This document shows positions 1 through 8,582 of a DNA stretch of 22,367 bases, piece by piece. Source of the DNA: Chara braunii (Eukaryota; Streptophyta; Charophyceae; Charales; Characeae); contig BFEA01000001.1 in the NCBI GenBank assembly GCA_003427395.1, positions 8,083,861-8,106,227 of the forward strand, in the 5' to 3' direction. Position 1 is the first letter of the stretch. The number at the start of each line of letters is the position of its first letter. The notes below the pieces were generated by a model, which saw nothing but the letters and a program-made list of their open reading frames with translations, was not told the origin of the DNA and searched no databases. The translations under genes were made by a program, and so were the position numbers.

Positions 1-10
1 CTATCTCTAT

Positions 11-12
<2 letters not shown>

Positions 13-68
<56 letters not shown>

Positions 69-106
69 AACACACACACATGCACACACGGACACACACA
101 CACTCT
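13..106. repeat. (CA)n microsatellite
   Basis: Pure CA dinucleotides run from 13 to 64 and continue imperfectly to about 106. A further short CA run lies at about 159-173. Reading frames across it are artefacts of the repeat (Cys-Val or Thr-His strings). Confidence 0.97.
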
Positions 107-319
107 TCTGGCGCAGTAATACCCTTTTTGTGTAGTTGTGCAGTTGTGTACAACGGACACACACACACACACATATTTGTGCAAGTGTGCCGCTTCGGCA
201 GCCGACGGGTGTGTGGGCACTTCCCGCTTAACCACACAAACGTGGGAAACCTTGCACCTTCTATTATATTGCTCATCTATATTTTTTTGTTTATGGATGG
301 TTTGTGATGGTATGTGGAT

Positions 320-838
320 GAAATGAGAGAGAGAGGTTGGGGATGTTGACAAACACACACATGGTGGATCTTAAACCACAAAAGCCCACACTGAAACAGC
401 TGCTTCTTTATTTAAAAGAACAAAACAAAAACAAAGGTTACTCCGGTTAGGGTTGGGGTAGAGGGCCATCTGACACAACCATCTAGGGTATCCCAATCAG
501 GGGACAATTTTTCGGAGGCTTTCCTTGGGTGGGAGACTCCGAGTGGTACCCAGTCCCCAGGTACTGACCTTCCCACCCTATCGTCCTGATTACAACCACA
601 TTGTATATCCCATCCCTAACCACTCCCACGTTCTCTCATTCTCACTCTCTCGAACCAGCTATCACCTACCTGTTGGACTATATCTTGGGGTCCTTATTTC
701 CTCATGTACTTACCTATTAGCTGCCACCGTTGTACCCATAGGTCCTTCCCACAGTCCCTACCACTGCCTTTTGTCCATTCTGCCCCCCTACCACATTCCC
801 TCTACCCGCGTCCTATGAGTCGTCGAGGTCTATTCATG
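320..838. other. Intergenic, no gene recognised
   Basis: I see no coding pattern, RNA or clear repeat here. One plus-strand frame (525-818) stays open but begins at TTG, has biased Ser/Pro/Tyr content and no motif. Confidence 0.5.
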
Positions 839-1187
839 CCCATGGAGGAGACCTATGCCCAACCGGGCCCCTATATGTGAAGGTGCCCTTACCCCAGCGC
901 AGCCCCTATACATGCGCCCATGGAGGCCACCTGAACCCAACCAGGCCACAAATGGTTAACAGGTACCCCCACTTTTCACCCCTAGGGTAACCAACCTTCA
1001 CAACCCTGAAATTAGTAAGAAGTGCATTCTACAAATCGGTGTGAGTATGGTTAAAATGGCCCTTTGGTTTTTCTTATAAATGGGGGTGACAATTGGGGGG
1101 TTGGTTAACCTTCTATCAACCGGGCCCCTATATGTAGGAAGGTGCTTTTACCCCAATGCAGCCCCATATACTTGCCCCTAACGGTGC
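839..1187. repeat. Diverged direct repeats
   Basis: A block of about 55 bp at 860-913 (core CAACCGGGCCCCTATATGT) recurs at 1117-1175 in the same orientation. A shorter piece beginning CCCATGGAGG occurs at 839 and again at about 918, so an old tandem arrangement with a roughly 79-bp period is also present. The second block ends in TGCCCCTAACGGTGC (1173-1187), a 15-mer found again inside the inverted-repeat element at 7895-8389. The blocks look like parts of a non-autonomous element. No coding capacity is visible. Confidence 0.7.
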
Positions 1188-1261
1188 AAGTGCAACTCTC
1201 CCTGTGTGTTACTATCAGCACAGGGTCTACGACGGTCCTAACCAGGCACCCGTGTGACATT

Positions 1262-1990
1262 CAACCTCACGCCCTGCGCTGTCTTCCGGTCGGAGTGATA
1301 AAATGTGCAGAGCAGGCCCTGGAAAATAGCAAATTGGGGTGTGCCAACGGTTTTTGGGAAAATTGAGTGTGGGGACACAGACAAAACTGAAATCCCCCGT
1401 GTGGTTCCAGTTTTAGTGAGAAGGGACCATCGCCTCGCGGACGGATTGGTGGGCTCTGCTTTCGAAGTTTCATCAAATCCAAAAGTATCTTTGAACTTTC
1501 ATGCGGGCTACTCGTCGTCTTTTCGAATGGAAAGGAGGGGGCACGCACGTAGGATCTCGTTCTCGAATTAAATCCCGACGCCGCTCATTACAGAGTTCGG
1601 AATCCGACGTGGACGCACTGAACGGCCTCAGCCAGGTCGCTCTTCCCTTGTATTCATCCTCACCACGTGTTCGGTAGTGGAACCCCTTTTCTCAGTAACG
1701 CTCGGTGCGGCAACAATTGTTACACAGAGTGTTGGGCCATTGAGGTGCCACTGCCGCCCATGGGATGACAATCAGTTCGTTAAAAGGTAATAATAAAGAG
1801 TACGGGGGAAAGTGGGTGTTGGTAATAACAAAACCAACGGCTACGAATCTCGAGCATTTTCTTTCGGGAGGAAAGTAATAGCGTCCGCCGATCTTGGGGA
1901 TGACTTCTCGTACGTCCCACTCACATACACGTGTTCTATCCTCGTTATATGGGAACGGATGTGATGGGGGTATGGGAAGTCGACATCCCG
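1262..1990 (-). pseudogene. P1: broken coding-like sequence, paralog of P2, unknown family
   Basis: Read on the minus strand, this stretch holds peptide segments in more than one frame. In order they include a DVDFPYP-like start (GGATGTCGAC, 1979-1988), GFVITNTHFPPYSLLLPF (from about 1835 downwards), an STSDSELC segment (about 1596-1613) and SLKLEPHGG...KPLAHPN ending near 1267. The same segments occur in the same order on the plus strand at 14169-14937 (P2); 15 of 27 residues in the GFV...PW core are identical. Conservation in this strand and frame indicates an ancestral coding sequence. The pieces do not share one frame, and no ATG suits the whole. It is therefore a pseudogene, or exons of an unresolved gene. 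I do not recognise a family. A 117-residue frame at 1692-2045 is the longest intact part, but it starts at GTG. Confidence 0.6.
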
Positions 1991-2045
1991 TCGGATCAGG
2001 ACAATCAGTCCATGCGGCATAAGCAAACTGACCGGTTAAGTCCAC

Positions 2046-2517
2046 TCAACCCGTTATCTCATCAAAGAAGTAAACAAGCACTACGAGCCCATCGCCTTTC
2101 ATCAATCATGCAAACCGATCTAAAAATGTAAGTTCATTCCAAACATGAAGACAATCATCACTCATAGAGCGAGTCGAGAGCATGCATCAACAGAATCCTA
2201 GCTTAGTCCGGTTACCTTAACGTAAGTTCAATCGATGCATATATGTAACAGATCTTGCATACACGAATCCTAAGCTGTCAAGAGACGCAAATGAAAAAAA
2301 GCTGGTAAGATCACCCGGGTTTACTAGTCCCTTAAATTCAATGATACTCGTTCGTGCGAGATCCGATTGAATTCAACAGGGACGAGCGAGACCAGGGAAT
2401 CATCAGATCATTATTGCATTCATGAGGTGGACAGAAGCAAAGGAACGCGAGAGAGAGGGAAAGAGAGAGATATGGACGTAATCGTAGCTTGGGCATTCTG
2501 TGTTATTCACATCTTTT
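2046..2517. other. Intergenic, no gene recognised
   Basis: Moderate-GC unique sequence with short GA runs near 2449-2470. The first bases (about 2046-2070) may still be distantly related to the sequence just upstream of P2. I see no ORF or RNA. Confidence 0.4.
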
Positions 2518-2779
2518 AGGGTCATTTTGACATATATCTAAACTTATGGGGGTATTTTGCAAATTATCCTAAAAGAAAAGAAGAAAAAAGAGGGGAAAAA
2601 GGGGAACATTTGCAAAATACCCCTGAAAGTTCACTGCTAAAAGACCCGGGGGCATTTTTGGCATATTTCTAAGCTTATGGGGGTATTTTGCAGATTATCC
2701 CAAAAGAAAAGAAGGAAAAAAAGGGGAAAAAAGGAGAACATTTGCAAAATACCCCTGAAAGTTCACTGCTAAAGACCCC
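2518..2779. repeat. Tandem 131-bp MITE-like palindromic repeat, two copies
   Basis: Two copies with a 131-bp period (about 2518-2648 and 2649-2779) share CTTATGGGGGTATTTTGC, a purine-rich AAAAGAAAAGAAG spacer, and CATTTGCAAAATACCCCTG followed by AAAGTTCACTGCTAAA. Within each copy GGGGTATTTTGCAAAT and ATTTGCAAAATACCCC are inverted repeats, so each copy folds into a hairpin with the purine spacer as its loop. This fits a non-autonomous foldback or MITE element that was later tandemly duplicated. No target duplication was identified. Confidence 0.8.
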
Positions 2780-2985
2780 GAAAAGAAGTGGGTAGAGTGG
2801 AATCCCATCTGAAGTTTGCTAAATGCCCCTTTGGTACACCACTGTCAGTGCCAGAATGCAAACTTGCGCAGCCCCCTTACACGGGTAGATAGCACAGATT
2901 CAAATCCAATAGGGCATTTACCAAACTGTTGGAGTTTAAGATGGGTAGTTCGCTCCATCATTGAACGACCGCCCCCACGCAATTC

Positions 2986-3068
2986 AACATGCTTTTGTTC
3001 TCTTTTTTTTTTTTTTTTGAGCTAGGAAGCCAGCCCCCGACGGGCGTCAGAACATGCTTTTGTTCTCT
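2986..3068 (-). mobile_element. Tiny A-tailed retroinsertion with 18-bp target duplication
   Basis: The 18-mer AACATGCTTTTGTTCTCT occurs at 2986-3003 and again at 3051-3068. Between the copies lie 15-16 T and then GAGCTAGGAAGCCAGCCCCC plus a short remainder up to 3050. On the minus strand this is a body of about 32 bases ending in TTCCTAGCTC, followed by an A tail. A target duplication with an A tail next to one copy is the signature of LINE-driven (target-primed) retroposition. The body is too short to name. TGGCTTCCTAGCTC loosely resembles a tRNA A-box, so a severely truncated SINE is possible. Confidence 0.8.
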
Positions 3069-3084
3069 TCATCTCATAGTATCT

Positions 3085-3152
3085 GGATTCAAACACAGGT
3101 CTGTATTTCAACAGTTCATGGGGTGTACCAACTGAGCTAGGCACGTTGGTAA
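3085..3152 (-). mobile_element. tRNA-derived SINE fragment, copy 1
   Basis: On the minus strand the sequence reads GTGCCTAGCTCAGTTGGTAC, a good Pol III A-box, and about 35 bases later TGTTTGAATCC, a B-box. The stretch between them matches three other loci in the window (10107-10170, 18131-18195, 21251-21315) but does not fold as a normal tRNA. It lies directly beside the insertion at 2986-3068, which landed in the flank downstream of its tRNA-like head. Confidence 0.75.
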
Positions 3153-3639
3153 CCCCCACCTCTTCTAGCGGTAACCGTATCCGTGAAAAATCCGCAAATT
3201 TCCCCCCATAAAAAGGCGGGAAAAATGGAACTCGCCGTATTCCCGGGGCCTCGGCCCACATGCCAGCGAATAGTATAGTTTACTAGTCCGTGTGACAGTG
3301 TGGGACTGTTAGGAACTGTCTATTGTATTTTCAACGGACGGTGGGATTATGCATCCCCCCATTTAGGGCAGGGATCCGTAAGGCTCCGTTTTGTCATTGG
3401 TTTTTAGTTGCTTTAGGGGTCCCTTGTGCATACCCAGGGAGAGGGAATAGGGTGTAGAATACTACACCCTTCCAAAGTGTGTAGAATACTATTCCTTTTT
3501 TGCCGCCTCACTCCGCTTTTCTGTGGACATGCACAAAGGACAAATATCATGGTAAGTCTCATGGCCTAGCTGCACTACTCTCGAAATGTGCAAAATGAGA
3601 CTGAATCCACGGCCAGAACATGGAAAGATACATTGGCAT

Positions 3640-4300
3640 TTATTTATTTATTTTTTTTTCATTTTTTTTTTAATATCTCAGTTTTCTTGGTAGTACGCAT
3701 CTATCTCATCCTCTCACTATTGGCATTTTTTTGTCTTTTGCACATGTGGAGAGCACTGCATCCAGGCCCCAAGGGTGTTTTTTTTTTTTTTTTTTTTTCC
3801 CCACTAGAAACTCCGAGCCTGTTTTTTCCTACCCTGAATTTCACTGCGCCGAACCTGGACCCCACTCCATTTTTTTTTTTTTTTTTTTTTTCAAGAAGTT
3901 CATTATATTGCCACTCAAAAAGGGGGAGGCCGGGAATCCCTCCACAAACAACCCGGAAAAGGTAAAAAAAAACATTTTTTTGCTGGGACCATTACCCAGC
4001 TTTGGTGCAGGCAATGGATTATGTCCAGAGACAGAAATGGCCAATCCAGGCCGCTGTCCTGACTATCTCCAATCCTGGAAAAAAAAAAGGGAAGCCTCAG
4101 GCCATAAGAGCCGCACAAACCAAAAGAACCAAAAGAACTATCAACTACTGCAACCTCAAATTCCCCCAATAAATGCACCTGGCCCAACATCTGAACAAAC
4201 CCAGAAAGTCTCTGTTACCTAAGTCCCACCAATGCACTCCATTTTCTTTATGGTACTCTCACAAGGAAAAAAAAAAAAGAAAAAAAAAAAGGGAACAAGA
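3640..4300. other. Homopolymer-rich, non-coding
   Basis: Runs of 15-21 T lie near 3778-3798 and 3871-3891, and A runs at about 4080, 4266 and 4281. Long frames on both strands depend on translating these runs as Phe or Lys. I see no supported gene. The T and A tracts may mark tails of old retroposed sequence. Confidence 0.6.
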
Positions 4301-4430
4301 AAAGTTGCGGCCGTGAAACTCACAAAACAAGAAAAACAAAAAACGAAGGAGAGACTCACGTGGTGATTGCAGTTGTGTACATTCTTGGAAGTGGTACCCC
4401 AGTGAGGGCATCTCAGCCTCGTGACCAGAT

Positions 4431-4684
4431 TGTCAGATTCCAGAAACCAAAAATAAATAAATAAATGGAAACACGGATTGGGCCATGAAAATGGCTGGAT
4501 ACATTCCTCTAAGTGCCATTGTGATCACGGTTACAATCCTCTGATCAAGGATTCCGCTGTCAGATTCCAGTCCAGAAAGAGTGAGGAAAAAAAAAAAGGG
4601 AACACGGATTCGGCCCTGAAAATGGCTGGATACATTTCTGTAAGTGCCAGTGCCATGAGGCTTACGATCCTCTGAGGAAACACA
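4431..4684. repeat. Tandem 127-bp duplication
   Basis: Two diverged copies (4431-4557 and 4558-4684) share TGTCAGATTCCA, GGGAACACGGATTSGGCC-like and TGAAAATGGCTGGATACATT segments and end in a GATCCTCTGA-like block. Each contains an A-rich stretch at the same point. No function is apparent. It lies inside the right half of the 3241-4781 inverted-arm segment. Confidence 0.85.
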
Positions 4685-4940
4685 CAAAGGGCCTCGCCTC
4701 ACTACTGTGGTTTCCCGCCTTCTACTGTCACACAGACTAGTAAACGATACTATTCGATGGCATGTGGGCCGATGTCCCGGGTTTCGTAAGTGGCACGCCG
4801 GGGGCCATTCCATGGTCGCTTGTTGGGGCCCTGTAGCGTTTTTGTTTCGTGCGCCAATGGCGTGTTTCCTCCCGTAGTCACGTCCTTGGTTCTTCGCGGC
4901 GGAGTGGCCCTGCGTGCTTGCTTCCTTCTCCCTCACCCCC

Positions 4941-4943
<3 letters not shown>

Positions 4944-4987
<44 letters not shown>
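4944..4987. repeat. (CT)n microsatellite
   Basis: A nearly pure CT run of about 22 units. It produces the Ser-Leu and Arg-Glu strings in overlapping frames. Confidence 0.97.
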
Positions 4988-4991
<4 letters not shown>

Positions 4992-5089
4992 TTTCCTTCG
5001 ATGCCCTGTACTCGGAGGCCCTTGGTGGGCCCTGTTGAAGTGGAACTCGACTTCGACTGGCGATGGGACACGCAGGTTAGTCGACCGTT

Positions 5090-5447
5090 TCCTTCCTCCC
5101 TCCGCCCGAACCCCTCCTCCGTGCCTCCGCCCTCCCTCCTCCTCCCTGCCTCCGCCCGAAGTCTCCGTTCCTCCGCCCTCCCTCTGCCCGACCTCTTCCG
5201 TCTCTCCGCGCGACCTCCTCCGTCCTTCCTCCACCCGACCTCCGCCCGACCTCCTCCTCCTTTCTTCGCCCGGCTCCTCCCTCTCTCCCTTCGCCCGGCT
5301 CCTCCCTCCCTCCCTTCGCCCGATCTCTGCTCGACCTCATTCCCTCCGCCCTCCCTCCTCCTCCCTTCCTCCGCCCTCCCTCCTCCCCCCGTTTTTCGTC
5401 CCTCCATGCGACCTCCTCCCTCCCTCCTTCCTCCGCCCTTTGCTTTT
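5090..5447. repeat. Polypyrimidine minisatellite
   Basis: About 350 bp of almost pure C/T on the plus strand, built from variants of CCTCCGCCCGACCTC and CCTCCCTCCTCC. The long Pro/Ser frames on the plus strand and Gly/Glu/Arg frames on the minus strand follow from this composition and carry no motif, so I do not call a protein. The strand asymmetry makes it a candidate triplex-forming tract. Confidence 0.8.
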
Positions 5448-5492
5448 TTCTAATTTTCGGCTCGATGTATTCGTTGCCTTTCTTTCTTACAT

Positions 5493-5496
5493 CGCG

Positions 5497-5544
<48 letters not shown>

Positions 5545-5666
5545 CAGGCGATAAATGCAGCTTTTGTGGCCTGCTGCATTCGTTTCACGATCTCGAACAA
5601 AAAGGCAGGCACGCGCGCGCGCCCGCGCTCGCTCGCTCGCTCGCTCGCTCGCTCGAGAGAGAGACA
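5493..5666. repeat. (CG)n(GA)n and (CTCG)n composite microsatellites
   Basis: A (CG)n run (5493-5512) passes directly into (GA)n (about 5513-5541). Some 70 bp later a second block has a short CG run (about 5611-5622), (CTCG)n (about 5627-5655) and GA. The two blocks flank a unique stretch. Alternating CG runs of this kind are Z-DNA-prone. Confidence 0.93.
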
Positions 5667-5752
5667 GAGCCCTATTGAGCTCATCTGCGGTGGGCATCAC
5701 GCTATGTGATGATCTATTGGGAGCTGGGCGGCAGATTTGCAAACCGTCCCAC

Positions 5753-5791
<39 letters not shown>

Positions 5792-5830
5792 AGTAATGGG
5801 TTGATGATCATAGTAATGGGTTGATGATGA
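5753..5830. repeat. (ATC)n microsatellite plus short duplication
   Basis: ATC/CAT triplets run from 5753 to about 5791 and are followed by CATAGTAATGGGTTGATGAT, which is repeated once immediately downstream. The His and Met strings in overlapping frames come from this repeat. Confidence 0.95.
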
Positions 5831-6240
5831 TAATGATAATAGTAGTAATAATTCCATGGCTAAGCTAGAGGGTGATGACAAGGTGACTGAGTTATGTGTC
5901 GTCTGTGACAGCATTCTTGATCGGATTGACATGAGAGAACGAAGGATCGTGGCGTTGATTGTTGGGTGGGGGTGGAGTTTACGAAGGGGGTCATCCGTCA
6001 CACATTACCAATGGGCGAATCGAATTGGTGATGGGTATGGTGCTGTTCCGTGATGAGCAGATGCGTGAAGCAGAGAGAAAAGAACTGTTTCAGCAAAACA
6101 GACAGAGAGGCAACCTTTTTCAGTCTATTTCAAAAAAAAAAGAAAAAAAAAGACTTTCAGTCTATAGGTACAGTCCTCTTCGGTGCAGCGCTATGCGTGA
6201 CTCTGTCGGGTTGACGGAAAGATGTTGGTGGCGGTTTGCG

Positions 6241-6297
6241 CTGTTGCGCGCGCTAATTCGTACGGCATTTTCTGTTGCGCGCGCTAATTCGTACGGC
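6241..6297. repeat. 31-bp tandem repeat, two copies
   Basis: A 26-bp block beginning CTGTTGCGCGCGCTAATTCG occurs at 6241-6266 and identically at 6272-6297, a 31-bp period. The neighbouring bases are unrelated. Each copy contains GCGCGC. Confidence 0.95.
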
Positions 6298-6683
6298 TTA
6301 TATGCAAAAACGTATTATGCAAGTGTTCGTGTGTCACTTTTGCTTCTATAGATAGATACAGAGGTGGCCCTTTTTTTTTTGTTCTTTTTTTCTCTCGCTT
6401 TGATGCGACTTCTTGCGGACCTCGTTGGAGCAATCGCGTTTTTATGTTGACCACATCATTTCTGCCTATCCACTACTACGGTGGTAGTAGTAGTAGTAGT
6501 AGGGGAAAGACCGCGAAGCACTGAACACGTTTTTTTTCTTTTTTTTTTTCCTTTCCTGAACACGTTGTTAGAAGATATGGCATTATTTTCTCGCAAAGTA
6601 TCATAACTTGGAAGCCGGGACTTGGATGAGAAGGGATCGCTGGACCCACCTTCCAGCAGGTGAAGCTCCCCACCTATAGACCG

Positions 6684-6857
6684 GGGGCCAAGTCCCACTA
6701 GCAGCGTTGAGTTTCCACAACGCCTGAATCTGGACGTGTTTGATGAGATGTGCAGAAATGGCGTCGAGTTTTCGAGTTTTCTGAACCGCACATCGGCACA
6801 AACACGTCCAGATTCAGGCGTTGAGGAAACTCAACGCTGCTAGTGGGACTTGGCCCC
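6684..6857. repeat. Near-perfect 59-bp inverted repeat (hairpin)
   Basis: The left arm (about 6684-6742) and right arm (6799-6857) are reverse complements with one visible mismatch; the left arm begins GGGGCCAAGTCCCACTAGCA. The 56-bp loop contains GATGTGC (6747-6753) and GCACATC (6788-6794), which extend the stem after an internal bulge. Arms this similar imply a recent origin. It may be a foldback element, a small-RNA hairpin locus or an assembly palindrome. Confidence 0.92.
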
Positions 6858-7127
6858 GTAGCCTGCACACGATCTTAGTGATGTCTTCTACAAGGGGGTG
6901 GTCATATTTCCCCTTGCGCAGCTCCCCCTGCAGCACTTAAAAAAAAGGGGAAAAAAAAAAGCATTCTGTTTTCTCTTTTCCATGCTCTTTTCTGTTTTCT
7001 CATATATACGTAAGAGGTTATGAACAGGTGGAGCTTTCCTTACCTCTTCTTCTCCCCTTTTTTCTTTTCTCTTCTTTTCTTCTTCCTTTTTTTCGCTTCT
7101 GCGCTCTGATTCACAGTGTGACAATAT

Positions 7128-7129
<2 letters not shown>

Positions 7130-7162
<33 letters not shown>
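7130..7162. repeat. (GATA)n microsatellite
   Basis: About eight GATA units, ending just before the first U6-bearing unit. Confidence 0.95.
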
Positions 7163-7326
7163 TAGTTTAATTTTTAAAGCAATTGCAGACCTCACAATTC
7201 GACCGGGGTTACTTACAGCATCAGCCAGCTTAGCTTACAGGCTCTTGCCTGCAGAAAGTCCTTGCTACTGACTTTCCAGTGCTTCCCCCCACCTTGTGAA
7301 ACAGCGTATTTATATTGCATAGAAAA

Positions 7327-7440
7327 GTCCTTCGGGACATGGGTTGAAATTGGAACGATACAGAGAGAAAGAAGATTAGCATGGCCCCTGCGCTTTCAAG
7401 GATGACACACGTAAATCGAGAAATGGTCCAAAAAAAAAAA
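7327..7440 (+). ncRNA. U6 snRNA-like copy 1 with A tail, probably pseudogene
   Basis: U6 is the catalytic snRNA of the spliceosome. Visible U6 landmarks are GTCCTTCGGGACAT (5' stem-loop), AAATTGGAACGATACAGAGA, AGATTAGCATGGCCCCTG, AAGGATGACAC and ATCGAGAAATGGTCC. Compared with the conserved sequence as I know it, the 5' stem has lost one C and its pairing G, keeping a perfect 4-bp stem on a TTCG loop. Six extra bases follow ACAGAGA, and TTT is inserted in the internal stem-loop region. The 3' T tract that ends transcription is replaced by A, as in a retropseudogene. A TATA-like TTTATAT lies only about 12-18 bp upstream, too near for a normal plant U6 promoter. Identity is certain; activity is unlikely. 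Confidence 0.9.
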
Positions 7441-7641
7441 GCTTAGAAAAAACTTGACGCTGAGGACCTCACAATTGGACAAGGAGAGCATTACTCATCT
7501 TAGAACCTCCTTAGACACCACTAGAAAATACTTGAGTTTCAAGTGCACACTAAATTTACATGTCCTCGATTTATGGTTCCATGTACACTTGAGGAAACCC
7601 TTGAACAGGATCTCTGCACTTGAAACCGAACTCCACGGCTT

Positions 7642-7779
7642 GACCAATCCTGGATCAGGATGGCCTGCTGGAAAAAAAAAGAAAAACAAAAAAAAGGCCC
7701 CACTTGGAGTGACCAATCCTGGATCAGGATCGCCTGCTGGAAAAAAAAAGAGAAACAAAAAAAAGGCCCCACTTGGAGT
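7642..7779. repeat. 69-bp tandem repeat, two copies
   Basis: GACCAATCCTGGATCAGGAT and the following CGCCTGCTGG, A-rich spacer and GGCCCCACTTGGAGT occur at 7642-7710 and 7711-7779. The spacers are A runs broken by G and C. The copies sit in unit 2 of the U6 array. Lys-rich frames here are spurious. Confidence 0.93.
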
Positions 7780-7894
7780 GCTGGCGGAACGATGAACTTT
7801 TGCTTCGCTCTTGAACTCAAGTGCTGTGGAACGAGGCCCTTAGCTTACAGGCTCTTGCCTTGCTACTGGCTTTCCAGTGTTTTTTTTTGGGGAG

Positions 7895-8389
7895 GGGGAA
7901 ATTTGCGAAATGTCCCTCTGACTTCCATTTATTTGCAGTATGCCCCTCCGACGCCGACTTACCCTGTCCCGCCCCTTGACAATGATTGAAGTTTCCGAAA
8001 AGACCCTGGCGTCGTTTGGGCCTGAAATATGTTCAATATGCCCCTAACGGTGCCCGTTCCAAATTTCCAGTATGCCTCGGTAGCTCCCCTCCCAGGGCCA
8101 GGGGAAAGGCCCCCACCGTCTTCCCCTGAACATAACAACGCACCCTGAAAATGAATGTATACAAAGGTATGTTTCCGGCCGGATACAGTCAAAATGACGG
8201 TGCATTGTGTTCGGGGGAAGAAGGTAGCGCCACCAACGGCCACAGGGGCATGCTGGAAAGTTGCACCCCTCACTGACAGGGGCCTGCAGAAAACTTATGA
8301 GGCCCCAGGAGCACGACAGGGTAAGTCGGCCGTAGGAGGGGCATACCGCAAATAGGTGGAAGTTGGAGGGGCATTTCGAAAATGTCCCC
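7895..8389. mobile_element. 495-bp terminal-inverted-repeat element (MITE-like)
   Basis: The left terminus (7895-7968) and right terminus (8315-8389) are inverted repeats of about 74 bp with scattered mismatches. Shared blocks are GAAATGTCCCTC or GAAATGCCCCTC, ACTTCCAYYTATTTGC, GTATGCCCCTCC and CGACTTACCCTGTC. The interior has more TATGCCCC-type motifs but no transposase frame. It separates the upstream block of U6 unit 2 from its U6 sequence, which unit 1 shows to have been contiguous, so insertion post-dates the unit's formation. A target duplication is not clear because the flanks are poly-T and poly-C. Confidence 0.85.
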
Positions 8390-8454
8390 TTCCCTCCCCC
8401 TCCCTCCCCCCCCCCTCCTCTTTGTGAAACAGCATATTTATATTGCATAGAAAA

Positions 8455-8550
8455 GTCCTTCGGGACATGGGTTGAAATTGGAACGATACAGAGAAAGAAG
8501 ATTAGCATGGCTCCTGCACAAGGATGGCATGCACAAGTCGAGAAATGGTC

Positions 8551-8581
<31 letters not shown>
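8455..8581 (+). ncRNA. U6 snRNA-like copy 2 with 30-A tail, probably pseudogene
   Basis: It has the same landmarks as copy 1: GTCCTTCGGGACAT, AAATTGGAACGATACAGAGA, GAAGATTAGCATGG, AAGGATGGCAT and GTCGAGAAATGGTCC, then about 30 A. It shares the shortened 5' stem with copy 1. At the ACAGAGA region it has four extra bases where copy 1 has six. It lacks the TTT insertion and has its own substitutions (CTCCTGCACAAGG). The preceding 30 bases are almost identical to those before copy 1. No T-tract terminator follows, so a functional Pol III gene is unlikely. Confidence 0.9.

Positions 8582-8582
<1 letters not shown>

Larger units (their letters stand above)
3241..4781. repeat. 1.5-kb segment bounded by about 58-bp inverted arms
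   Basis: The left arm (3241-3299) and right arm (4724-4781) are inverted repeats. Both contain GGCCCACATGCC on the left (GGCATGTGGGCC on the right) and AGTTTACTAGTCCGTGTGACAGT (right arm, reverse complement, with a few mismatches), plus an outer CCCGGG. Similarity stops just inside the arms. The arms could be the termini of a non-autonomous DNA element or two unrelated insertions of one repeat in opposite orientation. The interior has T tracts, a tandem repeat and no transposase. Confidence 0.65.

Noticed and set aside
1267-1548. Separate 93-residue minus-strand protein
   Set aside because: It is part of the P1 paralog and was merged into that entry.
3588-4222. Overlapping plus-strand ORFs with Phe runs
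   Set aside because: They are open only because T homopolymers read as Phe.
4433-5407. 324-residue minus-strand ORF
   Set aside because: Mostly Gly/Arg/Glu from the polypyrimidine tract and CT microsatellite, with no domain.
4849-5709. 286-residue plus-strand ORF rich in Pro, Ser and Leu
   Set aside because: It translates the same low-complexity repeats; frames on both strands are equally open.
5856-6053. 65-residue ORF beginning MAKLEGDDKV with a CVVC pair
   Set aside because: Weak start context, no homologous pattern, and it borders a microsatellite; not enough to call a gene.
7309-7315. TATA box of a working U6 gene
   Set aside because: It is only about 12-18 bp before the U6 start, no upstream sequence element is recognised, and there is no T-tract terminator.
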